A stretch of DNA of 64,000 nucleotides from Desulfitibacter alkalitolerans DSM 16504 (GCF_000620305.1 NZ_JHVU01000024.1:1-64000), one strand, 5' to 3'. Positions 8,240 to 16,433 are shown, counted from the stretch's first letter. A program made the numbers and translations. Notes: generated by a model not told the origin, from the sequence alone.

Positions 8240-8698
8240 TTATGGAACTGTAACCATCCTACTGGAATTTGCCTCATGTTGGGTATAACCATTGCCATTA
8301 TATGCCCTGCCTTGCCCTTTGGAATAGTAAGATTGTCCTTGGACACCCGTCATCAAAGATGTATAAGCCTGTGCTACCTTATTTGTACCGCTTTCAGCAT
8401 TATATGCCCATGCTGTAGTTCTTACAATGTTACCACTACCATCATACAAGCGCGAACGCGCACCCATATCGCCAACGGCTGCATGACTAGTAGTATAAAT
8501 ATAATGATGTGCGTATACGTCATTATTGTCAAGTACCAAATAAACATTAGATATTTGCGAATATTTTTTTCCTAATACAGTAAAATCGTTCCATGTGCCA
8601 CTTCCAACAATAGCACTTGCTAACGCAGAAGATAACCCTGAGGAAAATAAAAATCCGACTATAAATACTGCTGTTAAAATTTTAATTTTTTTTAACAT
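8240..8698 (-). CDS. Small secreted protein of unknown function
   Basis: A 152-residue product with a signal peptide (KIKILTAVFIVGFLFSSGLS, cleavage near ALA-SA). The mature part is Tyr-, Ser- and Gly-rich (HHYIYTTSHAAVGDMGARSR; YYSKGQGRAYNGNGY), suggesting an extracellular beta-rich peptide. I do not recognise a family. A GGAGTGGGAAAA ribosome binding site precedes the start. Regulatory element copy C lies about 290 bp upstream in the right orientation, so ECF control is plausible. Confidence 0.55.
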   Translation of the reverse strand: MLKKIKILTAVFIVGFLFSSGLSSALASAIVGSGTWNDFTVLGKKYSQISNVYLVLDNNDVYAHHYIYTTSHAAVGDMGARSRLYDGSGNIVRTTAWAYNAESGTNKVAQAYTSLMTGVQGQSYYSKGQGRAYNGNGYTQHEANSSRMVTVP

Positions 8699-8986
8699 TT
8701 TCCCACTCCTTACATTGTTAATTTGGGATAAAGCACTACAAACATTAACCTCCTTTAAAATCTCCCTTCACAAATATCCCATAGGAAGGTTACAAGAATT
8801 AAGAACCTACCATTTGTGTAGGGGCCTCCCCTCATAACCAACCTTGCTTTTTTGCTTATAAGGGGTATTAAACACCTTCAGATCATTAATCCTTTGCTAA
8901 AAAAGTTGATCTGGAAAGCCTTTAAAATGAAGACAGAGAGCTTTTTAAAGTAATAGTGGTATTAAAAACATTCCCTCTTTAAAATT

Positions 8987-9076
8987 GTCTTCACACCTTA
9001 GTGTCTTTTTAAGCCAAATTAGTTCCCAATTTTAGCAAAAAAAATTAAAAAAATTTTAAAACAGGACCTGGGTCCT
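8987..9076. promoter_or_regulatory. ECF regulatory element, copy C
   Basis: Third copy, with GGAAC, 16 bases and GACACTAAG on the minus strand and an intact palindrome AGGACCTGGGTCCT at 9063-9076. The 210 bp between it and the exported-protein leader at 8740 show no gene. On the plus side the palindrome is fused directly to an internal fragment of the anti-sigma gene, so the sigma gene has been deleted. Confidence 0.5.
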
Positions 9077-9141
9077 ATAACCACAGATGATAATTCCTTG
9101 GATACGGGTCAAAATGTACCCCCTGAAACCAATTTAGGTAT
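9077..9141 (+). pseudogene. Internal fragment of the anti-sigma gene
   Basis: This short stretch matches 5564-5628, inside the anti-sigma gene. It is joined at a shared ATA to the regulatory element, as if everything between 4697 and 5564 had been deleted. The cassette repeat follows 12 bp later. Confidence 0.85.
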
Positions 9142-9225
9142 TGTTATAATTAAGAAGAATTGATTGATATCATAGCATGATAGGAATAAAATATGGTTAG
9201 GATGTTACTACAAGGAGCTGATACC

Positions 9226-9504
9226 ATGCAGATTAAACCGTCCGCAAGTATAAGGCAAAATTACAATGAAATTGCGGCTTTATGCAAGTCTACCGGAGAA
9301 CCTGTTTTTCTTACCAAAAACGGGGATGGAGATCTTGTCGTCATGGATATAGAGGCGTTTATCCGCCGTGAAAAAATGCTGAAGCTGCGCGAAGAACTGC
9401 TGGCTGTTGAGGAAGACCGTCTGGCAGGGCGTGCAGGAGTTACGCCGGATGAACTGGACAAATACCTGGACAGTATTATTGACGAGATGGAACATGGAAA
9501 ATGA
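9226..9504 (+). CDS. Phd/YefM-family antitoxin, copy 2
   Basis: This encodes the same 92-residue antitoxin as 73-351, with the same AAGGAG and ATG. The intact reading frame and identical flanks mean the two copies cannot be told apart functionally. It is again followed by a degraded toxin. Keeping two intact antitoxins beside dead toxins would let them act as anti-addiction genes against related systems, such as the pair at 52301-52913, though that is only inference. Confidence 0.85.
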   Translation: MQIKPSASIRQNYNEIAALCKSTGEPVFLTKNGDGDLVVMDIEAFIRREKMLKLREELLAVEEDRLAGRAGVTPDELDKYLDSIIDEMEHGK

Positions 9505-9665
9505 GCATTTTCCATTTCTGGAGGCAGAATTTATCCCACCAAATGAAATATCACAAGATTTTCGTAGAGAAAAGGCATTTGTTTTTGTATCAGATCAAAG
9601 ACCAGATGGTGTATGTTGATTATATAGTTGATTGCAGACAGGATTATGGATGGCTGGCGCGGTAG
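9494..9665 (+). pseudogene. RelE/ParE-type toxin remnant, copy 2
   Basis: Same two-frame remnant as at 341-512, with the same frame break and the conserved C-terminal VDYIVDCRQDY. Identical decay in both copies shows the toxin was already dead before the duplication. Confidence 0.55.
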
Positions 9666-9716
9666 TTGTACCAGATGCAGACATTCAATAATTAAATTCA
9701 CCAGCTAAAACCGCAA

Positions 9717-9750
9717 CAGGAGAGACATCAAAGCCTCTCCTGTTTTTTTG
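9717..9750 (+). terminator. Rho-independent terminator of cassette copy 2
   Basis: Same CAGGAGAG/CTCTCCTG hairpin and T-run as at 564-597. Confidence 0.85.
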
Positions 9751-9857
9751 TTTTAAAAAATCCTTTAATCCTAAAACGCTTTTATGTCTTCATTATAAAA
9801 GTTTATCTAAGGTTCCACAATACCAACTGTCATTTACTGGATAATACATTTGGTCTA

Positions 9858-10121
9858 TTATTCATTTAATCCTTCAATATACTTTTCAAAAATCAGAATA
9901 GCCCATCCATAAACTAATATTATAGCACCTGCAAGTTTTAAGGGTTCGATATTAGTAAATTGACTGATTTTTGAAGCTATAAGCATTGCAATGCCTATAA
10001 CAAGGATATCTGTAATTCTTTTTTTATTATGTTTTGAAGTACTTGCAACTCGAACCCAATAAGCTAAAGCTACTACCAAAACTATTATTGCAATTATAGA
10101 GTAATATGGTGTTGTTGACAT
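9858..10121 (-). CDS. Small membrane protein, copy 2
   Basis: Identical to the 87-residue protein at 705-968, with two or three hydrophobic segments. Here it lies 28 bp after the stop of an intact exported-protein gene on the same strand, so co-transcription is likely. Whether it helps export, or gives immunity to that protein, is open: small multi-span proteins beside secreted peptides often act as immunity factors, but nothing in this sequence proves it. Confidence 0.6.
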   Translation of the reverse strand: MSTTPYYSIIAIIVLVVALAYWVRVASTSKHNKKRITDILVIGIAMLIASKISQFTNIEPLKLAGAIILVYGWAILIFEKYIEGLNE

Positions 10122-10149
10122 TGTTTAGGTCCCCTTTTAAAAGCAAATT

Positions 10150-10944
10150 TTAGTATAATTTATTTATGCTGATTCGTTCCACATAAATATGTCTTCTTTG
10201 GCCATCAAATTCTCTAGAAGTAAAATCACTCATTGCAACTCCCCCTAGTGTACTAGCATTTGCTTCCCCTTTAAACCTTAAAGCATAGCTATTATTAGCT
10301 TGTAAGTAAAATGTTTTTGATTGATTATATTGTTCATAATCAAAATAGCTGTTACTATTTCTAAGCAATGTTTGCTGGTGTAAAGTACCAGTGTCACTAT
10401 TATAAACTTCAAGGTATGTTGCAAAATCGCCAGCAATATTTCTTCCTTTTAATGTGTAGAGAACATTTAAATCATACATTCCAGATTGTGACGGAGTAAA
10501 CCAAACCCAACCAGTTCCATTTGCCCAAAAGTTACCACCCAACTCAGCTCTTGAGCCGATTCTTAATGTGTTCATATTATCCCATTGACTTTCACTATAA
10601 CCAATACCTGATCCTCCATGCCCGTGACTATTACCATGCAACCTCCACCAAGTACCAGAAGTACTCTGTATTACAAATTCGTTGTCAAGCTTTTTTGCTT
10701 GTTCAGTTAGATTAGTAAGTTCTTTAAACTGATATTCAAGCTTTTGTTTCTCAGCTATCTGAGAATTAATTTTATATTCTTCTTCCAGATTTTTTAAGTT
10801 ATCTTCTTTATTTTCAAATGCTGCTAGAAAACTAGATGTGTCCCAAACACTAAAGTTATCATTATTTGTTGCACCTACACTAGAAACAAATACTACTGTT
10901 AATAATACTAAAAGACTTATTAATATTTTACAAGTAGATTTCAT
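10150..10944 (-). CDS. Secreted protein of unknown function, coiled-coil plus beta domain
   Basis: A 264-residue exported protein. The start is ATG 10944, 12 bp after AGGAGG; an ATG at 10977 has no such site. Residues 1-25 are a signal peptide (CKILISLLVLLTVVFVSSVGA). Residues about 45-90 are a charged, coiled-coil-like helix (NLEEEYKINSQIAEKQKLEYQFKE has heptad character). The rest is a Gly/Asn/Trp-rich beta region (GTWWRLHGNSHGHGGSG; GWVWFTPSQSGMYDL) resembling pre-peptidase or carbohydrate-binding beta-sandwich folds. No family was recognised. Its 3' end is duplicated at 997-1172. Confidence 0.6.
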   Translation of the reverse strand: MKSTCKILISLLVLLTVVFVSSVGATNNDNFSVWDTSSFLAAFENKEDNLKNLEEEYKINSQIAEKQKLEYQFKELTNLTEQAKKLDNEFVIQSTSGTWWRLHGNSHGHGGSGIGYSESQWDNMNTLRIGSRAELGGNFWANGTGWVWFTPSQSGMYDLNVLYTLKGRNIAGDFATYLEVYNSDTGTLHQQTLLRNSNSYFDYEQYNQSKTFYLQANNSYALRFKGEANASTLGGVAMSDFTSREFDGQRRHIYVERISINKLY

Positions 10945-10977
10945 AATATACTTTCCTCCTGTCCTTATTTTTTTCAA

Positions 10978-11182
10978 ATTAAAATCTCTATAACATTAAA
11001 TTGCTACATATTAGTTTTACACCCTCATAAACACCACCTCCCTCCAAAGATAATCTACCCTCATGCAACAGATACAGCTTAAAGATAGCCTATATTTACT
11101 GCAATATGCTATGGACAAAAGCTTCTGGGTGGGGAGCCTCTTTTTGCCCATTAACACCTCAATGCAATTGTGTTAAGCTGCC
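10978..11182. other. Non-coding stretch upstream of the secreted protein
   Basis: I see no gene or clear site here apart from the presumed leftward promoter region of the secreted protein. Confidence 0.4.
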
Positions 11183-11306
11183 TACTGCACATAAACTGAA
11201 CTAGTTATATCACTCTTATCATCATCAACAATGCTGCCACTCACAGCCTTATGATATGTCGCCAGCCTATAATATCTCCCCCTTCTACTTGAACCTGCCT
11301 ACTACC
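11183..11306 (-). pseudogene. C-terminal fossil of an exported protein (copy 1)
   Basis: The minus strand reads AGSSRRGRYYRLATYHKAV, then SGSIVDDDKSDITSSVYVQ and stop. Two stop codons interrupt it just upstream. A sister copy at 13394-13519 reads almost the same. Both lie directly under an ECF regulatory element, which suggests the parent gene was a sigma-controlled exported protein that lost its N-terminus. Confidence 0.5.
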
Positions 11307-11331
11307 AATAAAAACCACCTTTCTTAAAATT

Positions 11332-11426
11332 GTCTTCACCCCTTAGTGTGTTTTTAAGCCAAAAAAGTTCCCTAAAATTAAAAAAAAATTAAAAAAGTTT
11401 TCAAAATAGGACCTAGGTCCTATAAT
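11332..11426. promoter_or_regulatory. ECF regulatory element, copy D
   Basis: Fourth copy, with GGAAC-N16-CACACTAAG on the minus strand and the perfect palindrome AGGACCTAGGTCCT at 11408-11421, again followed by TATAAT. The plus-side leader matches that of the sigma gene (4696-4760), but the sigma gene itself is missing. Confidence 0.5.
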
Positions 11427-11493
11427 AATATAAAGGAAATAAATTACTTTAAATAGAAATAATAGAGAAAATAGTAAAAACAGAGTAAGAATA

Positions 11494-11717
11494 ATGCGAA
11501 GAAAAACCCTCCTAAGAGGGCTGCTTCAGCTGCAGTATTATTAATTGTATTTATTAGTGGTATTCTAGTTGGTACAGGCAATGCTTCTACGGCTGATATA
11601 TGGTTTATTAAATCCTTTAAGTCGCTTTTTGATAATTCCCTTAATATAAAAATAACCACAGATGATAATTCCTTTGGATACGGGTCAAAATGTACCCCCT
11701 GAAACCAATTTAGGTAT
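11494..11717 (+). pseudogene. Deleted anti-sigma gene
   Basis: This matches about 5409-5628 of the anti-sigma gene, including the membrane segment (VFISGILVGTGNAST). The sigma gene and the first ~45 anti-sigma codons are absent. Single-base changes, such as an extra T in the stretch coding DDNS, break the frame. It is a second, independent deletion derivative of the sigma operon. Confidence 0.8.
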
Positions 11718-11801
11718 TGTTATAATTAAGAAGAATTGATTGATATCATAGCATGATAGGAATAAAATATGGTTAGGATGTTACTACAAGGAGCTGATAC
11801 C

Positions 11802-12076
11802 ATGCAGATTAAACCGTCCGCAAGCATAAGGCAAAATTACAATGAAATTGCGGCTTTATGCAAGTCTACCGGAGAACCTGTTTTTCTTACCAAAAACGGA
11901 GAAGGAGATCTTGTCGTCATGGATATAGAGGCGTTTATCCACCGTAAAAAATGTTGAAGCTGCGCGAAAAACTGGCTGTTGAGAAAGACCGTCTGGCAGG
12001 GCGTGCAGGAGTTACGCCGGATGAACTGGACAAATACCTGGACAGTATTATTGACGAGGTGGAACATGGAAAATAA
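11802..12076 (+). pseudogene. Frameshifted Phd/YefM antitoxin, copy 3
   Basis: The first 51 residues are intact (MQIKPSASIRQN through DIEAFIHRKKC). Then small deletions bring a TGA into frame at 11955-11957. The original frame resumes later (GRAGVTPDELDKYLDSI) and ends at 12074-12076. The stub keeps the DNA-binding half but lacks the toxin-binding tail, so it could still act as a repressor but not as an antitoxin. Confidence 0.8.
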
Positions 12077-12236
12077 GCGTTTTCCATTTCTGGAGGCAGA
12101 ATTTATCCCACCAAATGAAATATCACAAGATGTTAGTAGAGAAATGGTATTTGATTTTGTATCAGATCAAAGACCAGACGGTGTACGTTGATTATATCGT
12201 TGATTGCAAACAGGATTATGGGTGGGTGGTGCGGTA
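12066..12236 (+). pseudogene. RelE/ParE-type toxin remnant, copy 3
   Basis: Same remnant as in the other copies (FPFLEAEFIPPNE, then a frame break, then VDYIVDC), with further changes at the end (KQDYGWVVR in place of RQDYGWLAR). Confidence 0.5.
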
Positions 12237-12359
12237 GATACTCTAGTTGCACAGGATGGCAGCCTTGGACTGCACAATCCAATTTTCGCAGTTCAGCTGC
12301 TGCAGCAATCCTATAGTCAGCTCACTGGAGAAGATGTACCAGATGCAGACATTCAATAA
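12237..12359 (+). pseudogene. C-terminal fragment resembling a multiheme cytochrome c
   Basis: In frame with a TAA at 12357-12359 the plus strand reads DTLVAQDGSLGLHNPIFAVQ, then LLQQSYSQLTGEDVPDADIQ. The D-x-S-L-G-x-HNP-x-(Y/F)A-x-x-LL pattern is characteristic of the C-terminus of multiheme cytochromes of the nitrite-reductase/octaheme type. There is no CXXCH in this short piece. Copies 1 and 2 keep only the last ~25 bases. It is a gene end captured in the cassette. Confidence 0.4.
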
Positions 12360-12384
12360 TTAAATTCACCAGCTAAAACCGCAA

Positions 12385-12417
12385 CAGGAGAGACATCAAG
12401 GCCTCTCCTGTTTTTTT
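12385..12417 (+). terminator. Rho-independent terminator of cassette copy 3
   Basis: The CAGGAGAG/CTCTCCTG hairpin is kept, with seven T residues after it. Confidence 0.85.
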
Positions 12418-12648
12418 GGTTTTAAAAAAATCCTTTAATCCTAAAACGCTTTTATGTCTTCATTAACACCTAATTCGCCTTATATAGAGAATACGACTCT
12501 ATAATTTTTTTATTCATCTATGCATATTAAATATTTGCTGGGAGTCGGTCTTGCTAATATATAAAAAATCATAAACCTCTCTTTTTTACAGTTTCCTTTG
12601 TAAATAAATGCATAATAATAAGTTTTGGAAAGCATCCTGCTTAGTAGA

Positions 12649-13113
12649 TTACATTTTCACATTTCCACCGATTACCTTCCAACTGTCATGAATCTTTTCC
12701 ATATATAGGTGAGCTGTTTTAATATGAATTAAAGCATTGTTTTGGTTGTCAAATACTCTTATCTTTATAAGAACAATTTCATAATCTCTATCATAATATT
12801 TGACCTTATTAATTAGTTTTGAGGATTGACCTATTGTGATTTTATCAGGATCAAACTTAACAAATTCATTAAATTCTTTCCAGTTTAATTCTTTATAAAT
12901 GTTCTTAAACTTTGAATGCTCCTTCCATTCATTCCACTCTTCTCTAGTTAAAATATATTCACTATTTTCCTTTCCACTTTTTGCCTCTTCTACGATAGCA
13001 TTAGCGATAACATAAGGCTCATTGTATAACACCGAAACATACCACATCCAACTTCCTATTAAAAATACAATTATTAAAGGTATAAAATAAAATACAATTT
13101 TTCGATTTTTCAT
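12649..13113 (-). CDS. Membrane-anchored protein of unknown function
   Basis: A 154-residue protein with one N-terminal membrane segment (residues about 7-28, FYFIPLIIVFLIGSWMWYVSV) and a charged outside domain. The C-terminal part (YEIVLIKIRVFDN, then HIKTAHLYMEKIHDSWKVIG) has the look of NTF2-like or DUF4878-type domains, with a terminal DSWKV-G motif, but I would not assign a family. GGAGGTC precedes the ATG. It stands alone between the decayed cassettes. Confidence 0.5.
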   Translation of the reverse strand: MKNRKIVFYFIPLIIVFLIGSWMWYVSVLYNEPYVIANAIVEEAKSGKENSEYILTREEWNEWKEHSKFKNIYKELNWKEFNEFVKFDPDKITIGQSSKLINKVKYYDRDYEIVLIKIRVFDNQNNALIHIKTAHLYMEKIHDSWKVIGGNVKM

Positions 13114-13393
13114 TAGACCTCCTATTTGTATCTAGTGCTTAAATAGTCCACATACCCTCAATAAATAGTAAAACCATATAACTTTTTCACCCTACTATTA
13201 CTTAATCTAAACTCAAACCCTCATAAGCACCACCTCCCCCAACCTAGTCTCTCCTTTACTTCAGGCTGGGTTAGGTTTAAAATTAACTTAAACCTAATCT
13301 TTGCCTTTGGTAAAGGAGGGTATACTCCCGGGCAAAGGGAGCTTTCCAGGTTGCCACTATTTGCCCGGGAAAATTAAAAATTTTATTAGAACA
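13114..13393. other. Non-coding stretch with a 10-bp hairpin
   Basis: No gene is visible. TTAGGTTTAA (13271-13280) and TTAAACCTAA (13288-13297) form a perfect hairpin with a 7-base loop. A second weaker pair (CTTTGCC / GGCAAAG) surrounds 13307-13340. Neither has a T-run, so I cannot call a terminator. Confidence 0.4.
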
Positions 13394-13519
13394 TTACTCT
13401 ACATAAACAGATAATGTCGCATCACTCTTATCATCATCAACAATATTGCCACTCACAGCCTTATGATATATCGCCAGCCTAAAATATCTCCCCCTTCTAT
13501 TTGAACCTGCCTTCTCCCA
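13394..13519 (-). pseudogene. C-terminal fossil of an exported protein (copy 2)
   Basis: The minus strand reads WEKAGSNRRGRYFRLAIYHK, then AVSGNIVDDDKSDATLSVYVE and TAA. It is open over its length but has no start codon. It is a sister of the fossil at 11183 and sits in the same place relative to its ECF element. Confidence 0.5.
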
Positions 13520-13542
13520 ATAAACCCACCTTTCTTAAAATT

Positions 13543-13636
13543 GTCTTCACCCCTTAGTGTGTTTTTAAGCCAAAAAAGTTCCCAAAAATTAAAAAAAATT
13601 TAAGAAACTTAAAAAATAGGACCTAGGTCCTATAGA
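13543..13636. promoter_or_regulatory. ECF regulatory element, copy E
   Basis: Fifth copy, with GGAAC-N16-CACACTAAG and the perfect palindrome AGGACCTAGGTCCT at 13618-13631. The right side runs straight into the 3' end of the GNAT-nitrilase gene, marking the border between the accessory and stable regions. Confidence 0.5.
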
Positions 13637-13645
13637 AAAAACCCT

Positions 13646-15205
13646 CTATCGAAAAGATTGAGGGTTAGGGCAGTCCTTAATTATTAACTCGTAAATATCC
13701 TTCCTTCTGTCATTTAACAGGGTAACTGTTCCAGATTTACGGTGACGTTTAAGGATTTCCAGGTCCAGGTCACCAACTACAACCATCTCAATATTAGGAC
13801 TGCACTCACCTACTATGCCGTCCCGTGGAAAAGCAAAGTCAGAAGGGGTGAAGATGGCAGATTGTGCATATTGGATATCCATATTTTCCACCTGGGTCAG
13901 GTTGCCTACTGTTCCTGCAATTACCGTATAAATCTGATTTTCAACAGCCCTGGCCTGAGCACAATATCTTACACGTAAATAGCCCTGACGTTCATCTGTA
14001 CAGAAGGGAACAAAAATAATGTTAGCACCCTTTTCTGTTACTATTCTTGAAAGCTCAGGAAATTCTATGTCATAGCAAATAAGAATGGAAATCTTACCAC
14101 AATCTGTGTCAAAGATTTTTATCTCATTTCCACCAGATATTCCCCACCATTTTCTTTCATCTGGGGTTATGTGGATTTTGTATTGCCTATCAATGGTTCC
14201 ATCCCTTCTAAACAAATAGGCAATGTTATATATTTTCCCATCCTCTTCAACAAAATGGGAACCTCCTATAATATTAACGTTGTATTTTAAAGCTAAATCA
14301 GTAAACAAGGCTATATACTGTTCAGTAAACTGTGTAAGTCTGCGCACAGATAGGCTTGGTGTCTTTTCTTCAACAAATGATAAAAGCTGAACTGTAAAAA
14401 TCTCTGGAAAAACAACAAAGTCACTGTGATAATTAGAGCCTACATCAACAAAATATTCACACTGGTTGGCAAACTCGTTAAAGGAAGAAATGCTCTTCAT
14501 CATATACTGAATAACACATACCCTTACTGGGAACGCTGTCTTGAAATGCTTTTTAGACTGGGGACGATACTCAACATTGAACCATTCCATGAGAATGGCA
14601 TTATTTAGTGACTGTTTATCATCAGGCAAAAAATTGGTGTTTACTCTTTTAACAACAAAGTCATTTTTTAACTGAAAACCTAGAATAGGATCAAAGATAT
14701 TATGGTTTTTGACCTCCTCTACATACTCTTTAGGAGTCATTTTATCTGCATGTAAATGGTAATTTGGAATCCTGCCTGCGATAATAATGCTCTTCAGGTT
14801 TTTCTTTTGGGCTAATTCCTTTCTAGCATCATATAGTCTTTTGCCAAGCTTCATATTACGAAAATCTGGGTGAACCATTACTTCCACACCATACAGGTTT
14901 GAGCCCTCTGGATCATGATTTGTAAGGTATCCCTTATGAGTTATCTCATCAAAGGTATGCTGGTCGTCATATTCATCAAAATTAATAATTAAACTAGAGC
15001 ATGAACCAACAATTTTTCCTTCATATTCTATGCAGAACTGCCCCTCTGGAAATACCTTTAAATGGCTTTCAAGATGTTTTCTAGTCCAGTTCTCCATATT
15101 TGGAAAACACAAATTCCCCAGTTCAATTATCTGGTCAATATCATCTGCTTTTATATTTCTCAATACTATCTTTTTTTCAAATTTAGTCAGGTCAATGTTT
15201 GCCAC
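13646..15205 (-). CDS. GNAT acetyltransferase-nitrilase fusion
   Basis: A 519-residue fusion. Residues about 13-200 are a GNAT N-acetyltransferase (VEVMVHPDFRNMKLGKRLY is the acetyl-CoA-binding motif A). Residues about 225-510 are a carbon-nitrogen hydrolase with the Glu-Lys-Cys triad: Glu in FPEIF (about 268), Lys in YKIH (about 343), Cys in ILICYDIEFPEL (about 377). The architecture is the same as Bacillus YhcX. The substrate is unknown; an amide or N-acyl compound is likely. It ends in UAG and lies 51 bp after a second GNAT gene on the same strand. Confidence 0.85.
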   Translation of the reverse strand: MANIDLTKFEKKIVLRNIKADDIDQIIELGNLCFPNMENWTRKHLESHLKVFPEGQFCIEYEGKIVGSCSSLIINFDEYDDQHTFDEITHKGYLTNHDPEGSNLYGVEVMVHPDFRNMKLGKRLYDARKELAQKKNLKSIIIAGRIPNYHLHADKMTPKEYVEEVKNHNIFDPILGFQLKNDFVVKRVNTNFLPDDKQSLNNAILMEWFNVEYRPQSKKHFKTAFPVRVCVIQYMMKSISSFNEFANQCEYFVDVGSNYHSDFVVFPEIFTVQLLSFVEEKTPSLSVRRLTQFTEQYIALFTDLALKYNVNIIGGSHFVEEDGKIYNIAYLFRRDGTIDRQYKIHITPDERKWWGISGGNEIKIFDTDCGKISILICYDIEFPELSRIVTEKGANIIFVPFCTDERQGYLRVRYCAQARAVENQIYTVIAGTVGNLTQVENMDIQYAQSAIFTPSDFAFPRDGIVGECSPNIEMVVVGDLDLEILKRHRKSGTVTLLNDRRKDIYELIIKDCPNPQSFR

Positions 15206-15256
15206 GGATATAAACCCCTTTTAGAATGTATTTATTATACAATAACAAAGATACCC

Positions 15257-15934
15257 TTAATTCCCTTTGAAAGGATTTTTCCATTCCATTAAAACAGCAT
15301 AGTTGCAGGATTCCTGGTCTTCAAGGTAGTTTTCCACAACTGTCAGGGGTATTCTGCCACATCTTAACAGGAAGGTGATAACAGGGTCTTTTATATCTCC
15401 CTGCACCACAGATGCAATATACTCCTCTGCTGTCATCATGGAAGCCTTTTTATGATAACCAGGCATTCTTCCTCCGCCCAGCAGCCTGTCTAAGCCTTTA
15501 AAAACAACAACTTCATACATGGTCTGCATCAGCCATTTTCCAAGGCCAAGCTTTCTATATGCGGGTTTAATACAGATATCTACCACATAAAGTGAATTTC
15601 CCTGAGGATCATGATTTCTTATATACCCATTATCAGTAATTTCACTCCAGGTGTGGGTGGGGTGGTTTGGATCAAAGGACACAATCACCCCAGTCATGGA
15701 CCCTACCAATTCTCCCTTTATATCTACACACAGGGCACCCTCAGGAAAAAGGTTCACATGGTTTGACAACTGTTCATAATTCCACCATAGTTCTGAAGGA
15801 AAGGGAGGTGGGAAGCTTTCCTTCTGTATTGCTATCATTGCTTCAAAGTCTTTTTCCAGGTAATTTCTTATAACTGCTTTAACTGGTTTAGCATTGTGAA
15901 AAACGTACAGCTCTTTATGAACTACATGGACCAT
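15257..15934 (-). CDS. GNAT-family N-acetyltransferase
   Basis: A 225-residue GNAT enzyme clearly homologous to the N-terminal half of the downstream fusion. They share the FPEGALCVDIKGELVGSM / FPEGQFCIEYEGKIVGSC, GYI-NHDP-GNSLY and AYRKLGLGKWLM blocks and a C-terminal AVLMEW. The last motif is the acetyl-CoA pyrophosphate loop. Tandem related GNATs point to duplication and perhaps to successive or alternative acylations of one substrate, probably a small amine or amino acid. It is co-directional with the fusion gene and likely in one operon. Confidence 0.8.
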   Translation of the reverse strand: MVHVVHKELYVFHNAKPVKAVIRNYLEKDFEAMIAIQKESFPPPFPSELWWNYEQLSNHVNLFPEGALCVDIKGELVGSMTGVIVSFDPNHPTHTWSEITDNGYIRNHDPQGNSLYVVDICIKPAYRKLGLGKWLMQTMYEVVVFKGLDRLLGGGRMPGYHKKASMMTAEEYIASVVQGDIKDPVITFLLRCGRIPLTVVENYLEDQESCNYAVLMEWKNPFKGN

Positions 15935-15953
15935 TTTGTAAAATCCCCCATTG

Positions 15954-16292
15954 CTATTTTACTAATTTATTAGCTAAAGCGCTAATCAATGAAAGCAGAA
16001 TTGTGGCAACAATAGCAGCCAAAAACCCATTTATTTGGAAGCCATCAACTACAGATGCTACCATATATAATATAAATCCATTTACTACAAAGGTAAATAA
16101 ACCCAGGGTCAAAATATTCAACGGCAGGGTTAATAACAGCAATATGGGTCGAATAACAGCGTTGACTATTCCCAGCACCAAAACAGCTATTAAGGCCGCA
16201 CCGAAACCCTGCAGGGTAATATTTTCAATGATATTTGCAATTAAAAGCAACCCAAGAGCGTTGATTACCCATCTTACCAATAAGCCTGTCAT
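15954..16292 (-). CDS. Phage-holin-superfamily IV-like membrane protein
   Basis: A 112-residue protein with four hydrophobic segments (about 5-23, 29-52, 55-78, 85-108). The motifs NAVIRPILLLLTLPLNILTL and GLFTFVVNGFILYM are diagnostic of the PF04020 family. Such proteins are widespread in Gram-positive chromosomes and are not phage remnants here. The function is unproven, probably membrane or envelope maintenance. It lies 20 bp before the GNAT gene at 15934, on the same strand. Confidence 0.85.
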   Translation of the reverse strand: MTGLLVRWVINALGLLLIANIIENITLQGFGAALIAVLVLGIVNAVIRPILLLLTLPLNILTLGLFTFVVNGFILYMVASVVDGFQINGFLAAIVATILLSLISALANKLVK

Positions 16293-16433
16293 TTTACACT
16301 CCCCCTCAAAGTTTTTATTATACTTTCTTGATTCGATGTTGTATAGATTAATCCTTCAATATTTCAAAGAAACTTTCATTTAGTACTACTAGCGCTACCC
16401 ATGGTAAGCAGCTCTAATTCAAGCAGAAAATAG

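Larger units (their letters stand above)
9154..10325. repeat. Direct repeat copy 2 (about 1.17 kb cassette)
   Basis: Second copy of 1-1172. Near-perfect identity points to a recent duplication or recent gene conversion. In this copy the exported-protein gene on the right is complete, so it is the likely donor or ancestral arrangement. Confidence 0.9.
11730..12465. repeat. Cassette repeat copy 3, diverged
   Basis: Third copy of the antitoxin/toxin cassette. It aligns with 1-650 but has point changes, small deletions in the antitoxin and about 90 extra bases before the terminator. It is older than the other two and keeps sequence they have lost. Confidence 0.85.

Noticed and set aside
7691-8575. 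Plus-strand frames at 7691-7891 and 8177-8575
   Set aside because: They lie antisense to two exported-protein genes with good starts and signal peptides.
11444-11659. Minus-strand 71-codon frame with a hydrophobic end
   Set aside because: It is the antisense of the deleted anti-sigma fragment and leader; no ribosome binding site.
15954-16292. Prophage, suggested by the holin-like protein
   Set aside because: PF04020-type proteins are ordinary chromosomal genes and no other phage gene is present.
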